64,000 bases of DNA from Vibrio sp. HI00D65 (GCF_001635455.1 NZ_LWEH01000013.1:124001-188000); one strand, 5' to 3'. Shown: positions 1 through 11,361, numbered from the stretch's first letter. Numbers and translations: made by a program. Notes: generated by a model not told the origin, from the sequence alone.

Positions 1-596
1 ACCTTGATACCTCTCCAGAGTTTTATGGCAGCATTATTACCACTCGTACCTATCAAGATCGTCTAGACACGCTATCTCACGTTCGTGATGCCGGTATGAA
101 GATCTGTTCAGGCGGTATTATTGGTATGGGTGAAAGCACTAATGACCGTGCAGGTCTTCTGGTAGAGCTAGCTAACCTTCCGGTACACCCAGAGAGTGTG
201 CCAATCAATATGCTTGTTAAAGTGAAAGGCACACCGATGGAAAACGTCGATGATGTTGAGTCTTTCGACTTTATTAAATTGATCGCGATTGCTCGTATCA
301 TGATGCCTAAGTCTGCGGTTCGTTTATCTGCAGGTCGCGAGAACATGAACGAACAGATGCAAGCGATGTGTTTCATGGCAGGTGCAAACTCTATCTTCTA
401 CGGCTGTAAGCTATTGACTACGCCAAACCCAGATGAAGATACAGATATGCAGCTGTTCAAGAAGCTGGGTATCAACAGCCAAGAAGTGGCTCAAAAGCCT
501 GATGAAATTCAAGAAAACGAACTGTTAGATCAAGTGGTGGAGCGCGTTGCAGCTCGCCCTACGAAAGATGACATGTTCTACGATGCCACGGTTTAA
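1..596 (+). CDS. bioB: Biotin synthase BioB, C-terminal part (cut by window start)
   Basis: This is the end of the radical-SAM enzyme that inserts sulfur into dethiobiotin to make biotin. The reading frame is open from position 3, giving 198 codons, and begins in the LDTSPEFYG segment followed by the ITTRTYQ and GGIIGMGES motifs typical of BioB. The family is about 350 residues long, so roughly 150 N-terminal residues, including the CxxxCxxC cluster, lie outside the window. The 3' end overlaps the preferred bioF start by 14 bases, which suggests translational coupling. The promoter and any bioA gene would be upstream and cannot be seen. Confidence 0.97.
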   Translation, partial: LDTSPEFYGSIITTRTYQDRLDTLSHVRDAGMKICSGGIIGMGESTNDRAGLLVELANLPVHPESVPINMLVKVKGTPMENVDDVESFDFIKLIAIARIMMPKSAVRLSAGRENMNEQMQAMCFMAGANSIFYGCKLLTTPNPDEDTDMQLFKKLGINSQEVAQKPDEIQENELLDQVVERVAARPTKDDMFYDATV

Positions 597-1755
597 ATCT
601 CGCATCAAAGAAGCCCTTGTTTATCGCCGTGAGCAAGGGTTAACACGTCAACTCAAGGTGCTTGAAAACAGTAATGGTCCATTGCTTAGTAGTGAAGGTT
701 CACACTTCATAAACTTTTCGAGTAATGACTACTTGGGACTGGCGAACGATCCTGAGTTGGTCGAAGCATGGCAAAACGGGTTGTATCAGTATGGTGCTGG
801 CAGTGCAGCGTCGCCATTAGTCACCGGGTTTAGCTCAGCTCATCGAAACCTAGAAGCTCAGCTGTGTGAGTGGCTTGGCTTCGAGCGTGCCATTCTTTTC
901 AATTCTGGATTCAGCGCCAATCAAGCCTTGTTGTTTTCTCTGCTCGAGAAAGATGACGTCTTGCTACAAGACAAGCTTAATCACGCCTCTTTGATAGAAG
1001 CGGGTGTGCTTTCTCCGGCCTCAATGAAACGCTTTAAGCACAACAATGTGCAGCATCTTGAGTCGTTACTAAGCCGTTCTCCACAATCGTTAATCGTGAC
1101 GGAGGGCGTTTTCAGCATGGATGGTGACCAAGCACCTCTCGAAGATATCACTAGCCTTACCAATGAATATGACAGTTGGTTGGCGGTTGATGACGCTCAT
1201 GGCATCGGTGTGTTAGGCGACAGAGGGGCAGGTAGCTGCAATGCTGTGCAAATCACACCTGATATTTTGGTGGTGACCTTCGGTAAAGCATTTGGTCTTT
1301 CCGGTGCTGCGATTCTATGTTCAGCCGAGGTGGGTGATTACTTAACCCAGTTTGCACGGCATCATGTCTATTCGACGGCAATGCCACCCTCACAGGCTTT
1401 CGCTTTGTCCCATGCGTGTCAGATGATTCAAACCCAAGAGTGGCGCAGAGAAAAACTGATTGAGCTAGGTGGTATATATGCGGAGCAGATGAGAGGTATA
1501 CATGGCTTTGTAGATACCAAGACTCCTATTAAGCCATTTGTGATAGGGGAAACGCAGGCGGCATTATCGATAGCAGAAGAGTTAAAGCGCAATCAGATAT
1601 GGGTAACGGCGATAAGACCGCCGACCGTTCAGGCTGGGACGGCTCGTTTGCGAATTACATTAACCGCCAATCACACTCAAAAGCAGGTTAACCAATTAAG
1701 CCGTTCGTTGCTTCAAGCTATCGAATTGAGCTGTGCATTAAAGGAAGAGGTTTAG
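583..1755 (+). CDS. bioF: 8-amino-7-oxononanoate synthase BioF
   Basis: BioF is a PLP enzyme that condenses pimeloyl-ACP with L-alanine in the first step of assembling the biotin rings. The 390-residue length is normal. The SNDYLGLA and [11 protein letters not shown] motifs are present, and the PLP lysine sits in [10 protein letters not shown] at about residue 235. An in-frame ATG exists at 547, but the protein family begins near [12 protein letters not shown], so I chose the ATG at 583, which overlaps the end of bioB by 14 bases. bioC follows after only 3 bases. The gene is the second visible one of a compact bioBFCD operon. Confidence 0.95.
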   Translation: MPRFKSRIKEALVYRREQGLTRQLKVLENSNGPLLSSEGSHFINFSSNDYLGLANDPELVEAWQNGLYQYGAGSAASPLVTGFSSAHRNLEAQLCEWLGFERAILFNSGFSANQALLFSLLEKDDVLLQDKLNHASLIEAGVLSPASMKRFKHNNVQHLESLLSRSPQSLIVTEGVFSMDGDQAPLEDITSLTNEYDSWLAVDDAHGIGVLGDRGAGSCNAVQITPDILVVTFGKAFGLSGAAILCSAEVGDYLTQFARHHVYSTAMPPSQAFALSHACQMIQTQEWRREKLIELGGIYAEQMRGIHGFVDTKTPIKPFVIGETQAALSIAEELKRNQIWVTAIRPPTVQAGTARLRITLTANHTQKQVNQLSRSLLQAIELSCALKEEV

Positions 1756-1758
1756 CAA

Positions 1759-2562
1759 ATGTCACAGGAAGCAGTAGTGCATGAATACCTAGGCCAAGAT
1801 AAAAGTGCGATTGCCGAAGCGTTTGGTAAAGCGGCAACTACCTATGACAAACATGCTGAGTTTCAGCGTGATGTGGGCCACCGCTTACTGGATAAGCTAC
1901 CAAGCGATCTTTCTGGTCTTAAGGTCCTCGACCTCGGTTGCGGAACGGGTTATTTCTCAGAACAGCTTTTGAGTCGCGGTGCCGAAGTGGTTTGTGTCGA
2001 TCTTTCTCTTGGAATGCTAGAGAAGGCAAAGCAGCGCTGTGGTTCTGCCGTCTCTTTATATCAACAAGCTGATGCCGAACAATTGCCGTTTGCAAATGGA
2101 TGCTTCGATATTGTTTTCTCGAGCTTAGCGTTGCAATGGTGTGACGATTTATCGTCGCCTTTAAAGGAAATGAAGCGTGTTGCTGCGGCTAATGGACAAG
2201 TCATCTTCTCAACTTTGCTTGATGGATCACTGTTTGAGCTAGAAAAGTCATGGTCCAAAATTGACTCACATCAACATGTTAACCATTTTATTACAATCAA
2301 TCAGGTAAAAATTGCGTTAGCGCAATCTAGCTGTACGGCTCATCAACTAGACTTGCCCACCATCACCTTTTGGTACGACACTGCGTTTGAACTGATGCGA
2401 GACCTTAAAGGCATTGGTGCTAATCACGTAATTGGTCGCTCACAAGGTTTGACAAGTCGTCACATGTTGCAGCTTGTTGAACGGGAATATCGAGAGTTTA
2501 AAAACCATCAAGGTTTCTTACCAGCAACATATCAAGTTTGTTTAGGGGTTATTCAATTATGA
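1759..2562 (+). CDS. bioC: Malonyl-ACP O-methyltransferase BioC
   Basis: BioC methylates malonyl-ACP with SAM, which disguises it so that fatty-acid synthesis can build the pimeloyl chain of biotin. The 267-residue protein carries the class I SAM-binding motif [12 protein letters not shown] at about residues 56-67 and the following acidic loop CVDLS. It also has the [11 protein letters not shown] segment typical of BioC. The start lies 3 bases after bioF, and the stop overlaps bioD in an ATGA arrangement. No free-standing bioH is visible in the window, so the matching esterase must be elsewhere. Confidence 0.95.
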   Translation: MSQEAVVHEYLGQDKSAIAEAFGKAATTYDKHAEFQRDVGHRLLDKLPSDLSGLKVLDLGCGTGYFSEQLLSRGAEVVCVDLSLGMLEKAKQRCGSAVSLYQQADAEQLPFANGCFDIVFSSLALQWCDDLSSPLKEMKRVAAANGQVIFSTLLDGSLFELEKSWSKIDSHQHVNHFITINQVKIALAQSSCTAHQLDLPTITFWYDTAFELMRDLKGIGANHVIGRSQGLTSRHMLQLVEREYREFKNHQGFLPATYQVCLGVIQL

Positions 2563-3242
2563 TTGATGCAGTATTCATTGCAGGTACGGATACCGAAGTG
2601 GGAAAAACTGTGGTTTCAAAAGCGATTCTTCAAGCTTTGGCCGCACAAGATTTATCAACAATTGGTTATAAACCAGTTGCTGCAGGGTGTGAAAAGTACC
2701 CTGAAGGGTTACGTAATAGCGACGCGCTACATCTTCAAGAAGCAGCGACACAAGAGATCGCTTATGAAGACGTTAACCCGTACGCATTACTACTACCTTC
2801 ATCTCCTCACATTGCGGCTAAGCATGACGGTGTGGTGATTGAAGAAGAAGTGCTATCGGCTAAGCTAGCTGAACATAAACAGAACTCTGACATCGTTTTA
2901 GTCGAGGGCGCAGGTGGATGGCGAGTACCCGTTTCAGATGATGAGTATCTGTCTAGCTGGGTTAAAAAAGAACAGCTTCCAGTGGTTCTGACGGTAGGTA
3001 TTAAGCTAGGCTGCTTGAGCCACGCTCTATTAACTGCAGAAGCGATTCGTGCTGACGGCTTAAACCTAGTAGGTTGGGTGGCTAACCGAATTAATCCAGG
3101 CACGGAACATTACGCGGATATTATTGCGATGCTTGAAGATAAGCTAGGTGCGCCAAAGCTAGGTGAGATCCCTTACGTACCAAAAGCTAAGTCTAAGAAC
3201 ATTGGTAAGTACATCGATGTTCAGCCATTGCTTGCACTTTAA
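2559..3242 (+). CDS. bioD: Dethiobiotin synthetase BioD
   Basis: BioD closes the ureido ring of dethiobiotin from 7,8-diaminopelargonic acid, CO2 and ATP. The 227-residue protein begins [17 protein letters not shown], with the P-loop GTDTEVGKT at residues 9-17, and has [10 protein letters not shown] near residue 120. I chose the ATG at 2559 over the one at 2538 because it gives the family N-terminus, overlaps bioC by 4 bases (ATGA) and follows an AGGGG ribosome site. It is the last gene of the bio operon, with a terminator 30 bases downstream. Confidence 0.95.
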   Translation: MIDAVFIAGTDTEVGKTVVSKAILQALAAQDLSTIGYKPVAAGCEKYPEGLRNSDALHLQEAATQEIAYEDVNPYALLLPSSPHIAAKHDGVVIEEEVLSAKLAEHKQNSDIVLVEGAGGWRVPVSDDEYLSSWVKKEQLPVVLTVGIKLGCLSHALLTAEAIRADGLNLVGWVANRINPGTEHYADIIAMLEDKLGAPKLGEIPYVPKAKSKNIGKYIDVQPLLAL

Positions 3243-3270
3243 TTGGTGAGTAGAGCATAAAATAAGATAA

Positions 3271-3293
3271 GGGCTGCGATTGCAGCCCTTTTG
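3271..3293 (+). terminator. Terminator of the bio operon
   Basis: A perfect 7-bp stem (GGGCTGC / GCAGCCC) with a 4-base loop is followed by TTTTGC. It lies 28 bases after the bioD stop. Confidence 0.85.
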
Positions 3294-3325
3294 CTATTTA
3301 AGCCTTTATAGAGTCAAGCGAGGGA

Positions 3326-3493
3326 TTAGTGCTCTTTTGTCAGACCCATTAGTGCTTGCTGTGTCTCTGTGATGTTTTTTTGAGCTGCTTCTGGCGTAAG
3401 AATACCGATCTGTTTTTTCGCTTCTTCTTCAGTAATCCCTAGGTGACAGCACAGTAAATCGATAGCCATTTGAGTGTTAGTACCTTCAACCAT
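3326..3493 (-). CDS. Small protein of unknown function, 55 residues
   Basis: I do not recognise this gene. On the minus strand an ATG at 3493 is preceded by GGAAAGGATC, a good ribosome site at correct spacing, and opens a 55-codon frame ending with TAA at 3326. The product begins MVEGTNTQMAIDLLCCHLGI and continues with an acidic, glutamine-rich helical segment (TEEEAKKQ, TPEAAQKN, TETQQALMG). It has no signal peptide and no membrane segment, and a Cys-Cys pair sits at residues 15-16. It stands alone between bioD and htpX, converging on the bio terminator. The start context and non-random composition favour a real gene, but there is no homology evidence here. Confidence 0.6.
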   Translation of the reverse strand: MVEGTNTQMAIDLLCCHLGITEEEAKKQIGILTPEAAQKNITETQQALMGLTKEH

Positions 3494-3671
3494 GATCCTT
3501 TCCTTTTGTTACATGAACTAGCCAATACAATTAATTGATTGACACTCTAAACGGATCGCCAGAGGTAGACCATACGACTTAGGTCTAATGGACGAGTGCG
3601 AATTGCGCTACTCCCGTAATCAAATGTTTCAATTTAATGCTTAACCTTGTTTTCTTAATCTAAGACTATAT

Positions 3672-3699
3672 GTATAAGTAAGTATAAGTAAGTATAAGT
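3672..3699. repeat. Short tandem repeat, 10-bp unit, 2.8 copies
   Basis: The unit GTATAAGTAA is repeated twice exactly and followed by GTATAAGT. It lies about 80 bases upstream of htpX, in the promoter region. The spacing of about one helical turn per unit could matter for a regulator, but that is a guess. Confidence 0.7.
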
Positions 3700-3780
3700 C
3701 GTCAAGGTTGGAATCAATTGCTGTCTGCCTTGTTTATAACAATAAGTTTGATAAAAACAGCTTTCATGCGGAGATAAGTA

Positions 3781-4644
3781 ATGAAGCGAGTAATGTTGTT
3801 CCTTGCAACCAACCTTGCGGTTGTATTGGTTCTAAGTGTTGTTCTTAATATTGTATACGCAGTCACAGGTATGCAACCAGGTAGCCTCTCAGGCTTACTG
3901 GTGATGGCTGCGGTATTCGGTTTCGGCGGCTCATTCATCTCACTAATGATGTCAAAGAAAATGGCACTTCGTTCTGTTGGCGGTATGGTGATTGAAAGCC
4001 CGCGTAACGAAACAGAACATTGGTTGATGGAGACGGTAAGCCGTCAATCTCAACAGGTTGGTATTGGTATGCCGACAGTGGCGATCTATGACTCGCCAGA
4101 CATCAACGCATTTGCAACTGGTGCTAAGCGTGACGATTCATTGGTCGCGGTATCAACTGGTTTGCTACACAACATGACGCGTGATGAAGCTGAAGCGGTA
4201 CTGGCGCATGAAGTTAGCCACATCGCAAACGGCGACATGGTGACAATGACGTTGATGCAAGGTGTTGTGAACACGTTCGTTATTTTCTTATCTCGTTTCA
4301 TTGCCAACATTGTGGCATCGAATGACAACGAGGAAGAAGGTGGTAGCAACATGATGGTGTACTTCGGTGTGTCTATGGTGTTGGAATTGGTATTTGGCTT
4401 CCTAGCGAGCTTCATCACCATGTGGTACAGCCGTCATCGTGAGTTCCATGCCGATGCAGGTGCTGCTCACTTGGTGGGTAAAGAGAAGATGATTGCTGCA
4501 CTAGAACGTCTAAAGATGAGCCACGAGCCACAACTAGAAGGTTCTATGATGGCACTTGGTATCAACGGTAAGCGTTCTCTAACAGAGCTTCTAATGAGCC
4601 ACCCACCGCTAGATAAGCGCATCGCGTCTCTGCGTAATATGTAA
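3781..4644 (+). CDS. htpX: Membrane zinc protease HtpX
   Basis: HtpX is an inner-membrane M48 metalloprotease that degrades misfolded membrane proteins together with FtsH. The 287-residue protein starts with two membrane segments (about residues 4-28 and 35-57). The zinc-binding HEVSH motif is at 143-147, followed by two further hydrophobic segments (about 155-175 and 190-215). The third ligand is expected to be the glutamate in [10 protein letters not shown] near residue 220. GGAGATAAGTA before the ATG is a good ribosome site. The gene is monocistronic, with a terminator directly after it. I could not find a convincing heat-shock (sigma-32) promoter. Confidence 0.95.
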   Translation: MKRVMLFLATNLAVVLVLSVVLNIVYAVTGMQPGSLSGLLVMAAVFGFGGSFISLMMSKKMALRSVGGMVIESPRNETEHWLMETVSRQSQQVGIGMPTVAIYDSPDINAFATGAKRDDSLVAVSTGLLHNMTRDEAEAVLAHEVSHIANGDMVTMTLMQGVVNTFVIFLSRFIANIVASNDNEEEGGSNMMVYFGVSMVLELVFGFLASFITMWYSRHREFHADAGAAHLVGKEKMIAALERLKMSHEPQLEGSMMALGINGKRSLTELLMSHPPLDKRIASLRNM

Positions 4645-4695
4645 TCTCTAACACCATTAGAGAATATTAAAGGCTTCCTTCGGGAGGCCTTTTTT
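4645..4695 (+). terminator. htpX terminator preceded by a second hairpin
   Basis: Immediately after the stop there is a perfect 7-bp hairpin (TCTCTAA / TTAGAGA, 5-base loop) at 4645-4663. A terminator follows at 4670-4695: AGGCTTCC, TTCG tetraloop, GGAGGCCT, then six T. Confidence 0.85.
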
Positions 4696-4837
4696 GATCT
4701 CAACTGTTAAGACCGGAGATTGAAGGGATGTGGTTTTCGTTATTGTGAGAGTTTAGCTCTATCAAAATGAGGTTAGGACTGGTTTTTGGTTTCTTGTTTG
4801 ATAACTCTTGCGTTGCTTGCACACGTTATTGCACGCA

Positions 4838-4866
4838 ACAAAAAAGGCTTTCACATGGAAAGCCTT
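4838..4866 (-). terminator. Terminator of the mnmA-hflD-purB operon
   Basis: Read on the minus strand, a perfect 9-bp stem AAGGCTTTC / GAAAGCCTT with a 5-base loop runs into TTTTTTGTTG, 28 bases after the purB stop. The remaining sequence between htpX and purB shows no gene. Confidence 0.85.
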
Positions 4867-4893
4867 CTCATATCATCTAATTCGAACCTCGAA

Positions 4894-6303
<1,410 letters not shown>

Positions 6304-6338
6304 TTATACCAGTAACACTCTCAATTGTCACGCATATT

Positions 6339-6354
6339 GCGCAAACGTTTGCGT
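6339..6354. promoter_or_regulatory. PurR operator upstream of purB
   Basis: The 16-base GCGCAAACGTTTGCGT differs at only one end base from the perfect palindrome ACGCAAACGTTTGCGT, the PurR consensus. It lies about 75 bases upstream of the purB start, in the hflD-purB gap, where it could repress a purB promoter in response to hypoxanthine or guanine. Confidence 0.85.
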
Positions 6355-6408
6355 GAGGGTTGTATTGATACAAAAAAACAAGCTCGCGACGAGACGCGAG
6401 CCAATAAG

Positions 6409-7026
6409 TTACATTCGAGCTAATAGGATTTGAGCCTGCTCGATCATCTTCTTGCGACCGAAGATAAGGTGACGACGTTTGCCGCCCACCTGACGCCATA
6501 GAACAGCACTTCGAATCCCTGAGAGTAGTAGGGCACGAACCTTATGTTGGGTCGAGGTTTGTTGAAGTACCGCAGGCGTGCCAGAAACCTGAATACGAGG
6601 GCCGATTGGGCTCACAACATCAAGGTAGATGCTCGCTAGGTTGCTGACCATCTGCTCGTCAAACAAGTCGAAATGCTCACTCTGGCGCTCTGCAGTTTGA
6701 ATGCGGTCACCAAGCTGAGACATAGAGTCGTTGCGAGATGATAGCTTACGTTCAAGCGCCATTAAGCTGATGATGTAACGAGTGATATCGCTACCAGCAG
6801 GAGTACTATCGATACCTTTTACTAGACACTCAAGACCTAATTTTAGGTTAGCTTCACGTCCAAAAACACCAACAGTGTTTGCTGGGCTAGTATTCAAAAT
6901 AGCACTGAGTGAGGCTTCGAAGGCATCTTTATCACAATGGCCGTCTTTCGCTACTTGTTGAACCAAAGCCACAGCTTGGCAAATTCCGGCGAAAGCAATA
7001 GTACGGTCATAAAGTGTATTAGCCAC
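6409..7026 (-). CDS. hflD: HflD homologue
   Basis: HflD is a peripheral inner-membrane protein. In Escherichia coli it binds the lambda CII protein and influences lysogeny, but its normal role is poorly understood. The 205-residue, largely helical product ([23 protein letters not shown]) matches the family in length and in its position between mnmA and purB. The start codon is GTG at 7026, behind AGGAGTTACTAC. The gap from mnmA is 43 bases, so the two are probably co-transcribed. Confidence 0.9.
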   Translation of the reverse strand: MANTLYDRTIAFAGICQAVALVQQVAKDGHCDKDAFEASLSAILNTSPANTVGVFGREANLKLGLECLVKGIDSTPAGSDITRYIISLMALERKLSSRNDSMSQLGDRIQTAERQSEHFDLFDEQMVSNLASIYLDVVSPIGPRIQVSGTPAVLQQTSTQHKVRALLLSGIRSAVLWRQVGGKRRHLIFGRKKMIEQAQILLARM

Positions 7027-7069
7027 GTAGTAACTCCTAGTTATCTTCTATCGTTTGTCGTTCGATCAG

Positions 7070-8206
7070 TTAGATGCGTTTTTCGATGATACCACCGCCA
7101 AGACATACGTCGTCTTGGTAGAATACTGCAGATTGACCTGGAGTCACTGCGATCTGTGGCTCGTCAAAAATAACCTTAATGTTCTCGTCATCAATTGGGA
7201 TGATTGTACAAGGAATATCGGTTTGACGGTAACGTGTTTTCACCGTGCATGTCATAACTTCAGTAATTGGTGCGCGATTTACCCAATGAAGCTGAGAAGC
7301 GATTAAACCTTCTGATTTAAGAAGAGGGTGTTCTTTACCTTGTACGGCAATCAGAACATTACGCTTAAGGTCTTTTTCACCAACAAACCATGGTTCTTCA
7401 TTACCGCCACCACCTTTGGTACCGCCAATGTGAAGGCCTTTACGTTGGCCCAGCGTGTGGTACATCAAGCCATTGTGTTTACCAATCACTTTACCTTCTG
7501 GTGTTTCGATGTCACCTGGTTGTGCTGGTAGGTATTTGCCAAGGAATTCTGTGAACTTACGCTCACCGATAAAGCATATACCTGTAGAATCTTTCTTCTT
7601 CGCTGTGATTAAGTCTTGCTCTTCAGCAATACGTCGTACTTCTGGTTTCTCTAATTCACCAACTGGGAATAGGCTGCGCGCGACTTGGTCTGAGCTTAGC
7701 GTGTAAAGGAAGTAGCTTTGGTCTTTGTTACTGTCTAGACCACGTAGCATTTCTGGTTTTACGCCAGCATCTAACTCTTCTTGAGTTGGGAAAGTACGAC
7801 GAACATAGTGACCCATCGCAATGTAGTCTGCGTCTAGTACTTCATCGGCAAACTCTAAGAATGCTTTGAATTTGATTTCTTTGTTACAAAGAATATCAGG
7901 GTTAGGCGTACGACCTGCTTTGTATTCCGCAAGGAAGTATTCGAACACATTGTCCCAGTATTCCGCAGCAAAGTTGATAGTGTGAAGGTGGATACCTAGT
8001 TTGTCACATACCGCCTGAGCATCAGCAAGATCTTCAGCTGCCGTGCAGTATTCTTCGTTATCGTCTTCTTCCCAGTTTTTCATGAAAAGGCCTTCTACTT
8101 GATAGCCTTGTTGCTGAAGAAGATACGCCGATACTGACGAATCTACACCGCCGGACATACCGACAATTACTTTCTTTTCGCTGTTTCCAGAGCTGATATC
8201 TGACAT
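7070..8206 (-). CDS. mnmA: tRNA-specific 2-thiouridylase MnmA
   Basis: MnmA thiolates the wobble uridine U34 of tRNA-Lys, -Glu and -Gln, using sulfur relayed from IscS through the Tus proteins. The 378-residue protein has the PP-loop SGGVDSS at residues 18-24, which adenylates the uridine. The catalytic cysteine pair is C107 (in ILCNKEIKF) and C211 (in [10 protein letters not shown]). It is the first gene of the minus-strand operon mnmA-hflD-purB. About 200 bases separate it from the divergent gene at 8410. Confidence 0.96.
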   Translation of the reverse strand: MSDISSGNSEKKVIVGMSGGVDSSVSAYLLQQQGYQVEGLFMKNWEEDDNEEYCTAAEDLADAQAVCDKLGIHLHTINFAAEYWDNVFEYFLAEYKAGRTPNPDILCNKEIKFKAFLEFADEVLDADYIAMGHYVRRTFPTQEELDAGVKPEMLRGLDSNKDQSYFLYTLSSDQVARSLFPVGELEKPEVRRIAEEQDLITAKKKDSTGICFIGERKFTEFLGKYLPAQPGDIETPEGKVIGKHNGLMYHTLGQRKGLHIGGTKGGGGNEEPWFVGEKDLKRNVLIAVQGKEHPLLKSEGLIASQLHWVNRAPITEVMTCTVKTRYRQTDIPCTIIPIDDENIKVIFDEPQIAVTPGQSAVFYQDDVCLGGGIIEKRI

Positions 8207-8409
8207 GTCTAAACACCGTTACTATTACTTGATCGCAGATTCTAACAGAAAGAGAAACGCCGTGACAGATCCGAGACCGGAATCACAGTTTCATTTGCAC
8301 AAATAGTGCGCTGACTTTGCTAGTAATCGCATGAGAGCGAGGTGAGTCGCTAGGATGTCAGAAGTATATGTGGCATAGTCGCTCGAAATCCAAGACTTGA
8401 GATAACAAA

Positions 8410-8679
8410 ATGTCTGAACAAAATGAATTTATGCAAGAAGAGCAGTTGATTGAAATTATTGAAAATCAGCTAGAAGACGGTCAGCCAATTAAAGTAAAAG
8501 AGACTTTACTGCGCCTTATGATGACAGGCACACCGCGTGAAGACGCAATTGCAGCAATGGCATGTGCACTTGCGGTTGAAGTATTTGACGTAATGAAAAA
8601 TGGCGCAGAGTTTAATCAAAAGCGCTATGCCGAGCATTTAGAGATGCTGCCTGATTTAAGCTTTATGGAAGGTGAATAA
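8410..8679 (+). CDS. Conserved-looking small protein, unknown function
   Basis: I do not recognise the family. The 89-residue, acidic, all-helical product begins MSEQNEFMQEEQLIEIIENQ and has a central segment TPREDAIAAMACALAVEVFDVM that could form an amphipathic helix. It has no signal peptide, metal motif or DNA-binding motif that I can see. GAGATAACAAA before the ATG is an acceptable ribosome site. It lies 102 bases before gsk on the same strand, but a PurR operator separates them. The intact frame and clean start support a real gene. Confidence 0.75.
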   Translation: MSEQNEFMQEEQLIEIIENQLEDGQPIKVKETLLRLMMTGTPREDAIAAMACALAVEVFDVMKNGAEFNQKRYAEHLEMLPDLSFMEGE

Positions 8680-8689
8680 AAAAATAACT

Positions 8690-8705
8690 CAGCAAACGTT
8701 TGCTA
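8690..8705. promoter_or_regulatory. PurR operator upstream of gsk
   Basis: CAGCAAACGTTTGCTA contains the perfect 14-base palindrome AGCAAACGTTTGCT, close to the PurR consensus. It lies about 77 bases before the gsk start and 11 bases after the preceding stop codon. It implies that nucleoside salvage by Gsk is regulated with de novo purine synthesis. Confidence 0.8.
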
Positions 8706-8781
8706 TAGTTTGAACGATTGCCGCGTTAAATATAGCGCGGTAGAATCCGCCACCTATTTCCCTTTGACTTAGACTAGCCCT

Positions 8782-10086
8782 ATGAAATTCCCTGGACAAC
8801 GTAAATCAAAGCACTATTTTCCGGTTCACGCACGTGACCCATTAGTGAGCCAAGCTCAAAGCAGTAAAAGAATGTCACGCACTCATATTATCGGTATTGA
8901 CCAAACTTTGGTTGATATTGAAGCAAAAGTGAGTTCTGAACTTATTGAGAAGTATGGTTTAAGTAAGGGACACTCACTGGTTATCGGTGATGAAGCGGCT
9001 GAGTCTTTGTATCAAGAACTAAAAGAACAGTGCCTAATTACCAATGAATATGCTGGTGGTACTATCGGTAATACATTGCACAATTACTCAGTACTTGCGG
9101 ATGACCGTTCAACGCTACTCGGTGTAATGAGCCAAGATATTAAAATTGGTAGCTATGGTTACCGCTATTTATGTAATACATCAAGCAGAATGGACTTGAA
9201 CCATTTACAAGGGGTAGATGGAGCAATTGGTCGCTGCTTTGCATTAATTACTGAAGACGGTGAGCGTACTTTCGCAATTAGCGAAGGACAAATGAACCAA
9301 CTAAAACCAGACAGTATTCCTGAAAAGATTTTCAAAAGTGCTTCTGCTTTAGTATTAACGGCTTATTTAGTTCGTTGTAAGCCAGGTGACCCGATGCCTG
9401 AAGCAACAATGAAAGCGATCGAATACGCGAAGAAATACGATGTGCCTGTTGTTTTAACACTGGGTACTAAATTCGTTATTCAAGACGATCCTGAATTCTG
9501 GAAAGATTTCTTAGAGCAGCACGTAACAGTTGTTGCAATGAATGAAGACGAAGCCGAAGCTCTAACTGGCGAAAGCGATCCACTCGCTGCTTCTGATAAG
9601 GCGCTAGATTGGGTAGACCTAGTACTATGTACTGCAGGTCCTGTTGGTCTATTTATGGCGGGTTACACGGAAGATGCAGCGAAACGTGAAACATCACTGC
9701 CTTTACTTCCAGGTTCAATTGCTGAATTTAACCGTTATGAATTTAGCCGTCCGGCTCATAAAGATTTATGTGAAAACCCTACTAAAGTTTATTCACATAT
9801 TGCGCCTTATATGGGCGGTCCTGAGAAAATCAAAAATACCAATGGTGCAGGTGATGCGGCTTTATCTGCTCTATTACATGATATGGCAGCGAATAAGTAC
9901 CACAAAGAAAACGTGCCAAACTCAAGTAAGCACCAGCATTCATTCTTGACGTATTCTTCTTTCTCACAAGTTTGTAAATATTCGAACCGTGCGAGCTACG
10001 AAGTATTGGTTCAGCACTCTCCACGTTTATCTCGCGGTCTTCCTGAAAGAGAAGATAGCCTAGAAGAAGCGTACTGGGAAAGATAA
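8782..10086 (+). CDS. gsk: Inosine/guanosine kinase Gsk
   Basis: Gsk phosphorylates inosine and guanosine to IMP and GMP in purine salvage. The 434-residue length equals that of the Escherichia coli enzyme, and the N-terminus MKFPGQRKSKHYFPV is characteristic of the family. It is a PfkB/ribokinase-fold protein with EYAGGTIGNTLHNYS near residue 90 and the NTNGAGDAALSAL anion-hole and catalytic-base motif near residue 355. An upstream PurR box suggests purine repression, and a terminator follows about 85 bases after the stop. Confidence 0.96.
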   Translation: MKFPGQRKSKHYFPVHARDPLVSQAQSSKRMSRTHIIGIDQTLVDIEAKVSSELIEKYGLSKGHSLVIGDEAAESLYQELKEQCLITNEYAGGTIGNTLHNYSVLADDRSTLLGVMSQDIKIGSYGYRYLCNTSSRMDLNHLQGVDGAIGRCFALITEDGERTFAISEGQMNQLKPDSIPEKIFKSASALVLTAYLVRCKPGDPMPEATMKAIEYAKKYDVPVVLTLGTKFVIQDDPEFWKDFLEQHVTVVAMNEDEAEALTGESDPLAASDKALDWVDLVLCTAGPVGLFMAGYTEDAAKRETSLPLLPGSIAEFNRYEFSRPAHKDLCENPTKVYSHIAPYMGGPEKIKNTNGAGDAALSALLHDMAANKYHKENVPNSSKHQHSFLTYSSFSQVCKYSNRASYEVLVQHSPRLSRGLPEREDSLEEAYWER

Positions 10087-10168
10087 GAAATTTTGTTCAT
10101 CCGCTGTGCAAAAGTTTATCAAATGCGCAGTATGTTTATAAAACACATTAATTAGTAAAAAAATATAA

Positions 10169-10196
10169 AAAAGGCTCCCAAAAGAGCCTTTTTTGT
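10169..10196 (+). terminator. gsk terminator
   Basis: The stem AAGGCTC / GAGCCTT, with a 6-base loop, is followed by TTTTG. A-runs precede the stem. Confidence 0.8.
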
Positions 10197-10296
10197 TTCT
10201 TGATATATTGAAGCCGTAAATAATACTCTAGTCGACTTAAATATTAACTATATTGCTTAGTCGGTAATTGGATTGCTCACTCTACAAACTAAACGC

Positions 10297-10707
10297 TTAG
10301 ATAGCGAAATCTTCTAGAGATTTACCAGCATCTAGTTGTTCTTGTATAGCTGAAGGTGTGCGACCTTGGCCTGTCCAAGTTTTCTCGTCGCCGTTTGCAT
10401 CTACATATTTGTATTTAGCTGGGCGAGGAGCGCGTTTAGCTTTTGCTGACTTAGACTTTGCTTCGCCAGAAAGCGCAGCAATAAGATCAGCAACATCAAT
10501 TCCGTCTTTTGCGATTTGCTCAGCAATAGCAGAAAGTTTAGCTTCTTGTGCTGCTTTAGCCGCACGTTCTTCAGCTTCAGACTCCTGACGCTCTTGTACA
10601 ACAATAGTTAGCTTGTCTAGCGCTTCTTCTAGTTGCTCAAGAGTTAATTCACGTGAGAATGCGCGAAGGCTACGGATATTTAATAGAGTTTTTGTTAATT
10701 CAGACAT
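10297..10707 (-). CDS. hns: H-NS family nucleoid protein
   Basis: H-NS binds and bridges curved, AT-rich DNA and silences acquired genes. The 136-residue protein has an N-terminal helical oligomerisation region (about residues 1-65) and a lysine/alanine-rich linker. The C-terminal DNA-binding domain carries the diagnostic TWTGQGRTP hook near residue 112. I start it at the ATG at 10707 (MSELTKTLLNIRSLRAF), behind GGAAAATATC, rather than at the upstream ATG at 10722. The length matches VicH-type H-NS of vibrios. The region upstream, 10708-11060, is AT-rich, as expected for an autoregulated hns promoter, and shows no gene. Confidence 0.93.
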   Translation of the reverse strand: MSELTKTLLNIRSLRAFSRELTLEQLEEALDKLTIVVQERQESEAEERAAKAAQEAKLSAIAEQIAKDGIDVADLIAALSGEAKSKSAKAKRAPRPAKYKYVDANGDEKTWTGQGRTPSAIQEQLDAGKSLEDFAI

Positions 10708-11074
10708 GATATTTTCCATCAAGGTAAACTAAATAATCCACCTAATAATAAACAGAGCTTGGGAATAAAACAAATAGTATTTCTTTTATTACATATTTAA
10801 ATATAAAAGTGAGATGAATAGTTGAAAATTCCCATGCTCCTTTCTATTGCATTTACAATAGATATTAAGAATATCTTAATATCTGATATGTGACTGGTGG
10901 AGTAATTCCACTATGTAGACTATTCTTTGGTTGATTAGTTCATAAATAAAAAGCTACTTTTCTTGGAATGATATGTTGCATTGTTGCTCTTGATGGGTAC
11001 AATTGCGGCTACCTGATGCGATGTTTGGGTTAATCATTTGTTAAACTACTGTTTGAGTGGTAAATAATGTCGTC

Positions 11075-11250
11075 GCACGTAGAGGTGCAATTATAAAAAG
11101 TAGTTTTCGTTGGGGTGATGCCAATGAACGAAGATGAAAGGTGTAATTGCCGAAGTAAATTGTATATCTAAGCAATTTGCTGGGGTTGTGCTCAATAGGT
11201 ACAACACTGCCATAGTCTTAATTTTAAACTATGGAGCGCTACTGTAGGGT
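11075..11250 (+). promoter_or_regulatory. Lysine riboswitch (L box)
   Basis: The leader carries the conserved blocks of the lysine aptamer in order: GTAGAGGTGCA at 11079, AAAAAGTAG, GGGGTGATGCC, GAACGAAGATGAAAGG, GCCGAAGTAAA, a CTGGGG...CACTGCC arm, and the closing GGAGCGCTACTG at 11233. GTAG and CTAC can form the outer P1 helix. About 25 bases further on, GAAGT / ACTTC flanked by GGG / CCC (11253-11272) may be part of the expression platform, although its T-tract is short. The element precedes the NhaC-family gene by about 110 bases, so lysine should switch the carrier off. Confidence 0.88.
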
Positions 11251-11361
11251 TGGGTGAAGTGTTCACTTCCCTTTCGCTTAGTTCAACATGAACTTGGTCA
11301 TCTGTATCAAGTTTGTCTGCAGTAGATCTCTAGCCAAATAAAAAACTGGTTTTTGAAGATC

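Noticed and set aside
547-582. Longer BioF start at an upstream ATG
   Set aside because: The additional residues lie within bioB coding sequence and do not resemble the BioF family N-terminus.
3672-3699. The 10-bp tandem repeat as an iteron or replication origin element
   Set aside because: There are under three copies, no replication gene and no DnaA boxes nearby; it is just upstream of htpX.
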